A stretch of DNA of 64,000 bases from an uncultured Dysgonomonas sp. GTDB lineage: Bacteria > Bacteroidota > Bacteroidia > Bacteroidales > Dysgonomonadaceae. The stretch spans positions 233,800 through 297,799 of the forward strand of contig NZ_CAKUOF010000004.1 of the NCBI RefSeq assembly GCF_934668725.1, given 5' to 3'. The stretch's first letter is position 1. Every line of letters starts with the position of its first letter. Under the pieces are notes generated by a model, which was not told where the DNA came from, did not search any database, and was given only the letters and a program-made list of their open reading frames with translations. Shown here in pieces: positions 36,691 through 46,593 of this stretch. A program made the position numbers and the translations under genes.

Positions 36691-38073
36691 ATGAAAATAC
36701 GCTCCAAGATAGCACTCCGATATTCAATTGTAACAGCTGTTCTAATGCTGACTTTTGCTGCGGTAGTCTTTTTTGTTTCGGCAAGAGATAGGGAAAAGGA
36801 GTTTTATGAAGACCTGAAGAAAGAAGGAATCTCTAAAGCGAATCTTTATTTCGAAGCTAAGGCAACCCCGGAGGTAATGCACTCAATCTATAAAAATAAT
36901 ATTGAGTATATAAACGAAGTGGAGGTTGCTATATATGATGAGAATTGTGGTTTGCTTTATCACGATGCAAAAGATATAGATATTGTAAAAGAAACCCCTC
37001 AACTATTAAAGAATATACTGAATACTCCCAAAGACTTGAGTTTTTACGAGGATAAATATCAGGCTGTCGGGTTTCTGTTTACGCATAATGATGCAAACTA
37101 TATAGTAACAGCTGCCGCTTATGACGGATATGGGTTTGCAAAATTGAATAGGTTAATCAGAACTCTTCTTGTCTTGTGTATTATATCTATTTTACTATCG
37201 TTTATCATTGGTTATATTTTGGCTAAGAGAGCCTTGAAACCGGTAACCGAAATATCGGACAAAATGAAGGATATTACGGCAAATAATCTAAACTTGCGTC
37301 TTTTAAGATATAATGAAAACGATGAGTTCGGAGAATTAGCTGCTTCTTTTAATAAAGCACTGGATATTATCGAATCATCTTTCGAATCTCAGAAAATGTT
37401 TGTCAGTAATGTCTCTCATGAGTTAAGGACTCCATTGGCCGCTCTGATCGGTGAAATTGATTTTGCTTTGTTAAAAGACCGTTCTTCGGACGAGTATAGA
37501 GATACTCTGATCAACTCCCGCCAAGATACCAATAGGTTGATCAGGTTACTCAACGGTTTACTGGATCTTGCAAAAGCCAGTTACGATGAAAGTAAAATAT
37601 CAATGAATATTATTCGGGTGGATGAAATTCTTTTAGATGCCCGGGAGCTTGTGTTGAAAGGTAATCCCGATTATAATATCGAATTGCTTTTCAATCAGGA
37701 GATTGGAAGTGATTCGGAAATTACTATTAAGGGTAATGAATATCTGCTCAGAATGGCATTTGCCAATCTGATGGAAAATAATTGTAAATTCTCCGATAAT
37801 AAAACATCTACAGTATACATTTCATATTATAATAATCAAATAGTTGTTCAGTTTTCAGATACAGGTATTGGAATTCCTGATAATGAAATAGAACATCTGT
37901 TTACTCCGTTTTTCAGAGGCAGTAACAAAACTTTTGTACAGGGAAATGGTATAGGGCTAGCCTTGGTAAAAAGGGTAATAACCCTGCATAAGGGAAATAT
38001 AAGCCTCAAGTCGGTTGTCGGAGAAAGCTCCACCTTCAGAGTGGAATTTAAAAATACACTACCACCTGCATGA
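36691..38073 (+). CDS. Sensor histidine kinase (EnvZ/CusS-like layout)
   Basis: A 460-residue inner-membrane kinase. First membrane helix at about 10-30, a periplasmic sensor domain of about 120 residues, second helix at about 155-175, HAMP (KPVTEISDKMKDITANNLNLRL), HisKA with the phospho-acceptor near H243 (NVSHELRTPLAAL), and HATPase boxes (NLMENNCKFSD, FSDTGIGIPDNEIEHLFTPFFRG, GNGIGLALVKR). The layout matches metal or envelope-stress kinases found beside RND operons. No response-regulator gene accompanies it on either side. It follows the channel gene by 65 bases. Confidence 0.92.
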   Translation: MKIRSKIALRYSIVTAVLMLTFAAVVFFVSARDREKEFYEDLKKEGISKANLYFEAKATPEVMHSIYKNNIEYINEVEVAIYDENCGLLYHDAKDIDIVKETPQLLKNILNTPKDLSFYEDKYQAVGFLFTHNDANYIVTAAAYDGYGFAKLNRLIRTLLVLCIISILLSFIIGYILAKRALKPVTEISDKMKDITANNLNLRLLRYNENDEFGELAASFNKALDIIESSFESQKMFVSNVSHELRTPLAALIGEIDFALLKDRSSDEYRDTLINSRQDTNRLIRLLNGLLDLAKASYDESKISMNIIRVDEILLDARELVLKGNPDYNIELLFNQEIGSDSEITIKGNEYLLRMAFANLMENNCKFSDNKTSTVYISYYNNQIVVQFSDTGIGIPDNEIEHLFTPFFRGSNKTFVQGNGIGLALVKRVITLHKGNISLKSVVGESSTFRVEFKNTLPPA

Positions 38074-38168
38074 CCCGGAAATATGAGGTAAATCTTGCGA
38101 TTATTTATATATCAAGATCTTTAGGTGGTATGTAATCTATTTTAGATACCTTTTATTGAGGTTTTCAA

Positions 38169-39557
38169 TCAATAATCTGAGTCGATAGCCTTTAATTTCC
38201 ACCAGTCAAAATTGAACAGGTTATGACCGTTGCCTTTGAAAACAAAATAAAGATCGTGTACGCCTTTCACACCTTTCAGATCACACGATTGCACAACCCA
38301 ATTTTGATAACCGCCTGTATTATTTATTTCACAAACACCTAATAATTCACCATCGATATTATTGAGGCGTATTTCGATACTTCCGCCTGATATAGAGGTG
38401 GCGACGCTTGCTTCAAATTTACGGGCTCCTTTACCAAAATCTACACTTCGTACTTTTATGTAATCACCGTTGTCAATCTGTGTAACAAAAACGCCCACTG
38501 TGTTATCGGATGCTGTCTTCAAACCTTCCGACCAAGCAATGGTTTCGGCTTCTGTTCTTTGATATGGGTTTAAATTAGACACACTTTCTTTTACACCTTC
38601 TTTTGTTGGAGTAATTAGCGGAATCCTGCCATTTGCATCAAAAGAAAACGGTTCAATGCAAACCGAACGTTTGAATCCGCCCCCACCGGGGAGAGCCCCA
38701 TTATGGTAAAAGAGATAAGGTTTTCCATTGAAATCTATTAACCCCGGATGATTTGTAAAAGCTCCACCTTCTTTTATTACGTGCATGATGGTATCACCAT
38801 ATGTCCATGGACCCAATGGGCTTCTACCGATAAAGTAAGCCAAATGTTCGGGAACACCGCCTGCCGGATAAAGTAAATAATACAAATCGTTTCGTTTGTA
38901 AAGCCAAGGTCCTTCTTCGTATAAAGAGGGGCGTTTATCAGTATCTTGTGTCCTTACATGAAAGCCTTCTTTGGTTAACGGTACTTCTACAACACCTGTT
39001 TCTTCGTCGTAAGATATCATATCCTCGTTCAGTTTAACATACCAAAGTTTTGGATTTCCCCAGAACAGATAAGCCTGTCCGTCGTCATCAATAAACACAG
39101 TAGGATCGATATATCCATATCCGCTAAGTAAAGGACTCCCAATGGCATCTTTGAACGGGCCTGTCGGATTATCGGACACAGCAACACCGATGGCATTACC
39201 TCCGTCTTTCTGATTAACAGGTACATAAAAATAAAACTGCCCGTTTCTATATATACATTGCCCTGCCCAGGCATCTCCCCTTGCCCAGTCGAAATCGCTA
39301 TACGAGAGTATTGTGCCATGATCTGTCCAATTCACCATATCTGCAGATGAATAACATTTCCAATCATTCATCGTAAAAAAATTCTTAACAGTTTCATCTT
39401 CATCGTGCGAAGTGTAAAGATAAACCCTGTCATTGTATACCATGGGGGCAGGATCGGCAGTATAAGAAGTTTGGATAATAGGATTTTGGGCTTTTGTCAT
39501 GTGCATGACGGCAAAGCATAATGTGCTTAAAATAGATATTTTTAAGGATATGTTCAT
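38169..39557 (-). CDS. GH43 hydrolase with C-terminal CBM6 (arabinoxylan arabinofuranosidase/xylosidase type)
   Basis: A 462-residue exported enzyme (signal ends near MTKAQ). Propeller residues about 25-320: YTADPAPMVYNDRVYLYTSHDE with the base, GYIDPTVFIDDDGQAYLFWG with the second Asp, YEEGPWLYKRNDLYYLLYPAGG with the acid Glu. A CBM6-like beta-sandwich follows (about 330-460: QRTEAETIAWSEG, GDYIKVRSVDFGKGA, FDWWKLKAI). GH43-CBM6 combinations are common in xylan and arabinoxylan loci. Its start overlaps the GH3 stop by 4 bases, so the two are translationally coupled. Confidence 0.92.
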   Translation of the reverse strand: MNISLKISILSTLCFAVMHMTKAQNPIIQTSYTADPAPMVYNDRVYLYTSHDEDETVKNFFTMNDWKCYSSADMVNWTDHGTILSYSDFDWARGDAWAGQCIYRNGQFYFYVPVNQKDGGNAIGVAVSDNPTGPFKDAIGSPLLSGYGYIDPTVFIDDDGQAYLFWGNPKLWYVKLNEDMISYDEETGVVEVPLTKEGFHVRTQDTDKRPSLYEEGPWLYKRNDLYYLLYPAGGVPEHLAYFIGRSPLGPWTYGDTIMHVIKEGGAFTNHPGLIDFNGKPYLFYHNGALPGGGGFKRSVCIEPFSFDANGRIPLITPTKEGVKESVSNLNPYQRTEAETIAWSEGLKTASDNTVGVFVTQIDNGDYIKVRSVDFGKGARKFEASVATSISGGSIEIRLNNIDGELLGVCEINNTGGYQNWVVQSCDLKGVKGVHDLYFVFKGNGHNLFNFDWWKLKAIDSDY

Positions 39558-42175
39558 AAGATGGTAATTTTTAATGTTTTCTGATCTTTTGTATCGGAGC
39601 TGTTGCCATAGTAAATTTCATATTCTCCGGGCGTTACCGCCATTTTTCGTTGATTCCGGTCATAAAATTCAAAAGACGAGGAGGGTAGACCTATATTGAT
39701 TTGTTCTGATCTTCCGGCTGCCAATGGTACGCGTTTAAATCCACGAAGGGTTTTTAAAGGACCATCAATATCATCAGTTTTCCTGATATAAACCTGTACA
39801 ACTTCAGTTCCATCGTATTTGCCCGTATTTTTAACAGGTATTGATAGCTGTACAGTTTCATCGTTTTGTATGGCTGAATTGCTAAGTGTTGCATTTCCAA
39901 TTTCGAAGTTAGTGTAGCTTAATCCGAATCCAAATGGGAATAAATAGTCGGTTGTATAACGATAGGTACGTCCTTTCATGGAGTAATCTTCAAAGTCACC
40001 TAGTTTGTCCGAATTTTTATAGAAGCAAATGGGCAATTTTCCACTTGGATTATAATCTCCAAAAAGTACGTCGGCAATAGCTTGTCCGCCTGATTCTCCG
40101 GCATACCACCCCTGAACGATTGCATCGCAACTTTCGGTTTCGGGCATCAATGCAATCGCCGAACCCGAACAATTTACAAATACTACTTTTTTACCTGCCG
40201 CTTTTAAGGCTTTGAGGCAATTGCGTTGAACGGAAGGCAGTTCTATATCGGTACGGTCGCCTCCTTTGAACCCGGGGTGATTTACCGGCATTTCTTCGCC
40301 TTCCAGATTGCCTGAAAGTCCTCCTACAAACACCACTTTGTCAATACCCTTAAGTTTGTTGATAAGTCCGGTATAGTCAACATCCATTTCTTTACCGAAA
40401 TCAAATTCGATATTAGCCTGCCAGTTGTTCAGTTGAGCATAGCGGATTTCTATTTTATATGTTTTACCTGCTTCGACTTGAATAGGTATACGGGAAGACA
40501 AGGTTCGCCAATTGTTATACATTTGAATCTGTTCGCCGTTTACCAGTAATTCGTAGTAGCCGGTAGCTCCCCCTTTAAATACAAGTTCTTCGGATGTTCT
40601 GGGCGTAAATTCCGTTTCAAATAAAGCCGAAAACCCTTCTAGCTTTACTCCCGAAGCAAACTCATGCTGTCCGGCTGTAGTCATTTTGATAGGAGAGCTA
40701 AGTTGAACCGTATTTACAATATCGCCTTTGCGGTCGGTAGTATTCCAATAGGTAGCCTTAAATCCTTGCTTTCCTTCGTACGAAAGTTGACCGAAATAAC
40801 TCTCGGTTATTTTATCCTCTACCAAGTCGCAACCTTTATCGTAAACAATCCCATTATCAGGGAGTTTAGTTTTTATTCCATCTAAAATAGTGATGGTATG
40901 CACTGGAGTTCCATTGTAGTTTCCCCATAGCATTACCTTGTCGTTGGCATTAGGACCTATTACGGCAATTTTATCTTCCGATTTCGACAATGGCAGGATG
41001 TTATTGTTATTTTGCAGCAATGTTATCGTCTGCTGTGCCATCTCATAAGCCAGCTTTTTGTGCTTTTCGTTGTTCAATACCGATGTCGGTATTTGTGCCC
41101 AAGGTACGAGAGAATCGTCATCGAAATCACCTAGGTCGAAACGCCCTGTCAATACACGCATCAGGCTTTTGTCTATATCTTCTTCTTTAATCAGCCCACG
41201 CTCGACTCCCTCGGGCAAAGTCTTGTAGGGATAATTATCCCATACGCACTCTACATCGGTACCGGCTAAAACACTTTTTGATGCTGCATGTGTAGGAGTA
41301 GAAGAAACTTTGTGCGTAGTGTAAAAGTCGGTTACAGCTCCGCAATCGGATACCACAATATGTTTGAATCCCCATTCGTCACGTAAAATACGTTGTAAGA
41401 GACGGCTACTGCCACAGCATGGCTCATCGTCCAAACGCTGGTAAGCACACATTACTTGCCTTACATCTGCTTCCTGTACCAATGCTTTGAAGGCCGGTAA
41501 ATATGTTTCGTGAAATTCTCGTGGGTTTATGTTATTCAGATTCAGTTCATGGCGACTCCATTCAGGCCCCGAATGTACTGCATAGTGTTTCGCACAAGCC
41601 AGCAGTTTACGGTATTTGGCATCGGTAGGGCCTTGCAAGCCTTTTACTACCTGTACGCCCATGCGAGAGGTCAGGTATGGGTCTTCACCATATGTTTCCT
41701 GCCCCCGTCCCCAACGAGGATCACGAAAAATATTCACATTGGGAGTCCATACCGAAAGGCTCAGGAAGCGTTTATTTTCGTTACCCCTGTTCAACCATTG
41801 ATGATATTTGGCTCGGGCTTCGTCTGATATTGCGTCATAAATGTTAAACAATAATTCGTCATTGAATGATGCCGCCATTCCAATGGGTTCGGGAAAAACG
41901 GTAACACTGTCGTTATTGGCATAGCCATGCAAGGCTTCGCTCCACCAATTGAATTTCCTAATGCCCAAACGGGGTATGGCATCGCTTTGATCACACATCA
42001 AGGTAGCTTTTTCTTCAATGGTTAGTCTTGAGATGAGATCTTTTGCTCTTTCTTCGGAACTGAGATTTGGGTTTTGAAAAGGGTATCGCTGTCCGAAAAC
42101 AACAAGCGAACACCATGTACTGATTGCTAAAATCAGTAGTTTCTTTACAGTGGTTGATATAATTAATGGTTTCAT
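39554..42175 (-). CDS. GH3 family beta-glycosidase (beta-xylosidase type) with PA14 insertion
   Basis: An 873-residue exported enzyme. N-terminal TIM barrel (about 35-340), with VVSDCGAV carrying the nucleophile near D277, then the alpha/beta sandwich domain interrupted by a PA14-like module (about 470-610, FKATYWNTTDRKGD to IEIRYAQLNNWQANIEFDF), and a C-terminal fibronectin-III-like domain (TVQLSIPVKNTGKYDGTEVVQVYI). The opening ERAKDLISRLTIEEKATLM and SEALHGYAN are typical of bacterial GH3 beta-xylosidases. It acts from the non-reducing end on oligosaccharides in the periplasm. Confidence 0.92.
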   Translation of the reverse strand: MKPLIISTTVKKLLILAISTWCSLVVFGQRYPFQNPNLSSEERAKDLISRLTIEEKATLMCDQSDAIPRLGIRKFNWWSEALHGYANNDSVTVFPEPIGMAASFNDELLFNIYDAISDEARAKYHQWLNRGNENKRFLSLSVWTPNVNIFRDPRWGRGQETYGEDPYLTSRMGVQVVKGLQGPTDAKYRKLLACAKHYAVHSGPEWSRHELNLNNINPREFHETYLPAFKALVQEADVRQVMCAYQRLDDEPCCGSSRLLQRILRDEWGFKHIVVSDCGAVTDFYTTHKVSSTPTHAASKSVLAGTDVECVWDNYPYKTLPEGVERGLIKEEDIDKSLMRVLTGRFDLGDFDDDSLVPWAQIPTSVLNNEKHKKLAYEMAQQTITLLQNNNNILPLSKSEDKIAVIGPNANDKVMLWGNYNGTPVHTITILDGIKTKLPDNGIVYDKGCDLVEDKITESYFGQLSYEGKQGFKATYWNTTDRKGDIVNTVQLSSPIKMTTAGQHEFASGVKLEGFSALFETEFTPRTSEELVFKGGATGYYELLVNGEQIQMYNNWRTLSSRIPIQVEAGKTYKIEIRYAQLNNWQANIEFDFGKEMDVDYTGLINKLKGIDKVVFVGGLSGNLEGEEMPVNHPGFKGGDRTDIELPSVQRNCLKALKAAGKKVVFVNCSGSAIALMPETESCDAIVQGWYAGESGGQAIADVLFGDYNPSGKLPICFYKNSDKLGDFEDYSMKGRTYRYTTDYLFPFGFGLSYTNFEIGNATLSNSAIQNDETVQLSIPVKNTGKYDGTEVVQVYIRKTDDIDGPLKTLRGFKRVPLAAGRSEQINIGLPSSSFEFYDRNQRKMAVTPGEYEIYYGNSSDTKDQKTLKITIL

Positions 42176-42199
42176 ATCCGGTGCTTGATTAGTTACTAT

Positions 42200-44206
42200 T
42201 TAATCAGTTAATTTGAACTCAAATCTAGTTCCATCTTTTTTATTCGGAGAAGGAACATCTTTAAGGGCATTTAAGGTTCCATCTGCATTTACTTGCAGGT
42301 AGCGATTGGTAAGCAATGAAAGAAGCACCAAGCTGCCGTCTTCTAGTTCCGTCCACTGAAAAGTTTCCGGTTTACCGGCTTTTTCTTTCTTTATAAAGTT
42401 GATATCTCCTTTTTCATTGACCGAAAGGTATCCATTGGTGCATCGCAAAGCTACACGTCCCAGACTCATGTCAACGATATTGAATGAGTTGCAACCATCT
42501 ATGTTGACAGGCAGTTTATCGGTTAGTTTCAGAAGGGTTATGGTTTTATCATATGGAATAGGTCTGCGAAAACCGCTTGGATACAATTCATCGACCTGAT
42601 AATTATCGAAATCAGCCGAACCGCCAACGCTGCCTTTCTCATTGTAATTAAACAAGGCATAACGTACTCCTTGAAAAGTTTTCAGCTGGAATACCATAAT
42701 AAACTTATCCCCTAAAGGCTGCAAAGTTACCCCATTATCGGTGCTGTAATAAAATTGAGCTTCTTCTGTTTCAAAGTTTGTATTGACAGCAAAACGTATT
42801 ATAGGTGAATTGATTACTATATACTTCATATCACCCGGTTTAGCCTGATCGTACATGGTTATCTTATATTTATCGCCCGATTTGCCAATACCTATCCATG
42901 CATATGGATGGTTTAAGAGAGCCAGGCCGGCTATATCGCCGTCTTTTAAATTTGTTGCATCTACATCTACACTGCATGTAGCATCCATCCCCATGGCTCG
43001 TTGTGTGAGGGTATTGCGCGCAAACCATAAATCGGTGGCAGGCAAGGCATACAAACGAAGTTTTCCATAACTTTCGGTAAGCGACCAATTGCTGTCGTCG
43101 GGTAAATGGTTCCATTGCCATAACAGCCCCAATTTGTCGGACGAAAAATAGTCGTAACGCTCTGCTATAGGTACAATGGGTTGTTGGGGTAGTCCTACAT
43201 CAGGCTTTACCCAAGTTTTTGGTGATTTGGCTAAATTGCCGGGTAGGCCGTAATATGGGAATCCGTTTTCCCATGTTACGGGGGTGAGGTGTGTTATACG
43301 TCCCAGAGAATTGTGATCTTGCATAGAGTATCCCCACCATTCGCCCGTGGGAGTATCGATAATTCCTCCCTGATGGAGAGTCATTCCATTATTTTCGTTT
43401 GGAGCCGAAAAGTCAAATGTTTCACGGGTTTCAAACAAACCTCCTTTTAAACTGTATCCTGCGTGTACTCCCATATGATTCTTATCGGATATGGTTACTA
43501 CTTCATAAGGACCGTAAATATTTTTTGATTTACCTGCAAATTGTGGAGTATTGTTCCCCGGTTTTGCCCATATTATGATATAATCATCGTTTACTTTATA
43601 TACGTGCGAACCTTCTCCCACACCTTCAGCAATAAGTTGTGTCGTGCCGGGAATTGTATCTGTCAGATCTTTGTTTAATCTAGCCATGAATATTTTGTCT
43701 GCTCCCCAACAAACGTAGTTTTTACCATCGGTATCAAAGAATATCGAAAGGTCGTGAAAACTTGTTTTCATTTGTGTGTGCTCCCATTGTCCATATGGAT
43801 TTTGGGTTTTATAGATTTGGGTTTTGTGTCCGTTGATATTTGCAAATATATAGAAGGTGCTGTCTTTATAGGCAAAACTGGGAGCCCATATTCCCTGCCC
43901 GTACATTTCTTTTCCTTCTTGAAACGAGAATTCAGGCCCCAAGTCGAAACGATCGAAGGCATAATTGACTAATCGCCAGTTGACCAAGTCGCGAGAATGT
44001 AATATAGGTAATCCGGGCATGGTATGCATAGTTGTGCCTGTTATATAAAAATCTTGACCAACTCGTATCATGCAAGGATCTGAAAATTCTTCGAAGAACA
44101 GAGGATTTGTAAAAGTACCATTGCCATTGTCAGCTGTCCATGTTTGTGCTTTTAGTTGCATCAGAGAGACTATCGCAAGCACGAAAAGAATTAATTTGTT
44201 TTTCAT
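42200..44206 (-). CDS. GH43 hydrolase with beta-sandwich and C-terminal trefoil-like domain
   Basis: A 668-residue exported enzyme (signal ends near QLKAQ). Propeller residues about 25-330: FEEFSDPCMIRVGQDFYITGTTM with the base, HDLSIFFDTDGKNYVCW with the second Asp, GVGEGSHVYKVNDDYIIIW with the acid Glu. A GH43 C2-type beta-sandwich follows (about 345-545). The last 120 residues repeat a YLxVNxxG motif (NGYLSVNEKGDI, NRYLQVNADGTL), suggesting a beta-trefoil sugar-binding module. First gene of the three-gene minus operon; it is 24 bases upstream of GH3. Likely xylosidase or arabinofuranosidase. Confidence 0.9.
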   Translation of the reverse strand: MKNKLILFVLAIVSLMQLKAQTWTADNGNGTFTNPLFFEEFSDPCMIRVGQDFYITGTTMHTMPGLPILHSRDLVNWRLVNYAFDRFDLGPEFSFQEGKEMYGQGIWAPSFAYKDSTFYIFANINGHKTQIYKTQNPYGQWEHTQMKTSFHDLSIFFDTDGKNYVCWGADKIFMARLNKDLTDTIPGTTQLIAEGVGEGSHVYKVNDDYIIIWAKPGNNTPQFAGKSKNIYGPYEVVTISDKNHMGVHAGYSLKGGLFETRETFDFSAPNENNGMTLHQGGIIDTPTGEWWGYSMQDHNSLGRITHLTPVTWENGFPYYGLPGNLAKSPKTWVKPDVGLPQQPIVPIAERYDYFSSDKLGLLWQWNHLPDDSNWSLTESYGKLRLYALPATDLWFARNTLTQRAMGMDATCSVDVDATNLKDGDIAGLALLNHPYAWIGIGKSGDKYKITMYDQAKPGDMKYIVINSPIIRFAVNTNFETEEAQFYYSTDNGVTLQPLGDKFIMVFQLKTFQGVRYALFNYNEKGSVGGSADFDNYQVDELYPSGFRRPIPYDKTITLLKLTDKLPVNIDGCNSFNIVDMSLGRVALRCTNGYLSVNEKGDINFIKKEKAGKPETFQWTELEDGSLVLLSLLTNRYLQVNADGTLNALKDVPSPNKKDGTRFEFKLTD

Positions 44207-44607
44207 GTTTATTGTATTTTGTGTTTTAATTTTAGATTTGAGGAAACAGGTACATAGATCTGAATTGCAAATTTACTGAATGCATACATCAGAAAAAAGC
44301 ATATCTGTTACACAAGTTTTAGTGTGTATTACAAATACACAAAAGGGGAAATTTTTCTGTATTTGAAGACCATATGCTAAGATACAATCATCAATTATAA
44401 ACAAGAATTGGAGATTGTTTTATATCTGCTTGATAATCTTGCTTATTACTCATTTTATGAAATATACGCAATAGTAAATGTAACATAGGTAAACCTGCTG
44501 TAACGTTATAAAAAATATCCGTAACAAGGTTAATACTCATTAATAAATCTTATTCGTATATTTACTATTTGTAAGCCTGTACATCGAAAATCAATATTAA
44601 TATAACT
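44207..44607. promoter_or_regulatory. Divergent promoter region of the second hydrolase cluster
   Basis: About 400 gene-free bases between the GH43-GH3-GH43 operon (-) and GH97-GH95 (+). A minus-strand -7 box TAAATTTG lies at 44268-44275, about 62 bases before the GH43 start. A perfect palindrome TGTGTATT-ACA-AATACACA (44323-44341) lies about 50 bases upstream of that box, a plausible operator. No clear -7 box was found for the plus strand. Confidence 0.5.
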
Positions 44608-46560
44608 ATGAAAATACGATCAATTGCTCTAACAGTCGTTTGTTCTCTTCTGAATGTAACAATAATATTTTCGCAAGAAGCAGTGGCAACCAGTCCCGAT
44701 TCTAATCTGAAAGTAAAAGTATTAACGGAAGATGGTACTCCTTATTATACAGTTACTTATAAGGGCAAAACATTTTTGGAAAACTCACCATTGGGAGTTA
44801 TAACTAATGTAGGGGATTTCAGTAATAATATGAAGTACATAGGCCACAAGGAAAATACGATAGAGAAAGAATATAATCAAGACCGCATCAAGAAATCACA
44901 GATTCATTATAAGGCTACAGAACTCGTTTGCACGTTTATTAATGCCGAAAATAAACAAATGGATGTTGTTTTCAGGATAAGCAACAACGATATTGCGTTT
45001 CGTTATCAACTGCCTCAATTCGGAGAGACAGCCAGTTGTGTGATTAATAAGGAGGCAACCGGATTTAAATTTCCGGTTGGTACAACCACATTTTTATCAC
45101 CTATGATGTCGCCTATGACCGGTTTTGCACGTACAGCTCCAAGTTACGAAAGCGGGTACGAAGCCGATGCACCGATGGGAAAAACTACACATGGTAACGA
45201 AGGGTACGTATTTCCCGGGCTTTTTCATCTTGGAGATAACTCTGGTTGGATATTGATCTCCGAAACAGGAGTAAACAGCCTTTATTGTGCTTCGCACCTG
45301 AGTGACGGTACGAAAGAGGGATTATATACTGTTGAATATCCCAACTTATTACAAAACAATGGATTTGGAAGTACGGGTGCAGCTATAAGCCTTCCCGGAT
45401 TAACACCTTGGAGAACTATCACGGTGGGCGATGATTTGAAACCGATAGTAGAAACAACCATCCCTTTCGACGTTGTTGAGCCTCTTTATCAGCCCTCTCA
45501 AAAATACAAATATGGACGGGCTACGTGGAGTTGGATTGTATGGCAAGACGAAAGTATGAATTACGACGATCAGGTGAAATACATAGACTTGGCTGCTGCA
45601 CTCAATTTCGAATATATTTTGATAGATGCCTTATGGGATAAGGAGATAGGGAAGGAGAGAATGAAGGATCTTATAAAATATGCCAACTCGAAGGGAATAG
45701 ATGTGTTTTTGTGGTACAATTCGAACGGTTCATTTAACGACGCACCTCAAGGTCCGAGAAACAAAATGAATACATCCATCGCCCGTAAAGAAGAAATGCA
45801 ATGGCTTCGGGATGCAGGAGTAAAAGGCCTTAAGGTCGATTTTTTTGGTGGGGATAAACAAGAAACAATGCGCCTGTATGAAGATATATTATCGGATGCC
45901 AACAATTATGGCTTGATGATTATTTTTCATGGATGCACACTCCCTCGGGGATGGGAAAGAATGTATCCCAATTATGTAGGGAGCGAGGCTGTACTGGCTT
46001 CGGAAATGCTGATATTCTCGCAACAGGTACGCGAATCGGAAGCATTTTTTGCTGCACTTCATCCTTTTATCCGCAATACGGTGGGTAGTATGGAGTTTGG
46101 AGGTGTATTATTAAACAAATATCTGACAAAAAGTAATAAGGATAGAAACAAACGTTTGACAACAGATGCATTTCAACTGGCAACGGCTGTTCTTTTTCAG
46201 AATCCAGTGCAGATGTTTGCACTTACTCCGAATAACCTGAATGATGTTCCTGCTTTTGAAATAGATTTTATGAAACATATTCCTACTACCTGGGACGAAA
46301 CTTTGTTTGTAGATGGTTACCCCGGAAAATACACAGTTATAGCACGTAGGCATGCGAATCAATGGTATGTTGCCGGAGTAAATGCCACTAAAGAACCGTT
46401 GAAATTAAATCTCAGCCTTCCAATGCTTACCGGAGAAAAAGTTAGAATATACAATGACGATAAAGACCAAATAACATTTACGAAAGAAATAGCTGTTAAT
46501 AAGAATGGTAATTATGATATTACAATACAGCCATCCGGAGGTTTTGTAATAACCAAATAA
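44608..46560 (+). CDS. GH97 family glycoside hydrolase, retaining type
   Basis: A 650-residue exported enzyme (signal ends near IFSQE). N-terminal beta-super-sandwich (about 30-290), TIM barrel (about 300-540), C-terminal beta domain. In GH97 the retaining branch has an Asp nucleophile at the end of a barrel strand, seen here as KVDFF near D411, and an acid/base Glu, seen as VGSEAV near E460. The inverting SusB-type arrangement is absent. Retaining members are alpha-galactosidases or related (beta-L-arabinopyranosidase) enzymes. GH95 follows after 33 bases. Confidence 0.92.
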   Translation: MKIRSIALTVVCSLLNVTIIFSQEAVATSPDSNLKVKVLTEDGTPYYTVTYKGKTFLENSPLGVITNVGDFSNNMKYIGHKENTIEKEYNQDRIKKSQIHYKATELVCTFINAENKQMDVVFRISNNDIAFRYQLPQFGETASCVINKEATGFKFPVGTTTFLSPMMSPMTGFARTAPSYESGYEADAPMGKTTHGNEGYVFPGLFHLGDNSGWILISETGVNSLYCASHLSDGTKEGLYTVEYPNLLQNNGFGSTGAAISLPGLTPWRTITVGDDLKPIVETTIPFDVVEPLYQPSQKYKYGRATWSWIVWQDESMNYDDQVKYIDLAAALNFEYILIDALWDKEIGKERMKDLIKYANSKGIDVFLWYNSNGSFNDAPQGPRNKMNTSIARKEEMQWLRDAGVKGLKVDFFGGDKQETMRLYEDILSDANNYGLMIIFHGCTLPRGWERMYPNYVGSEAVLASEMLIFSQQVRESEAFFAALHPFIRNTVGSMEFGGVLLNKYLTKSNKDRNKRLTTDAFQLATAVLFQNPVQMFALTPNNLNDVPAFEIDFMKHIPTTWDETLFVDGYPGKYTVIARRHANQWYVAGVNATKEPLKLNLSLPMLTGEKVRIYNDDKDQITFTKEIAVNKNGNYDITIQPSGGFVITK

Positions 46561-46593
46561 AGGCTTAAACCTTTACTTAAATAATACGATACT

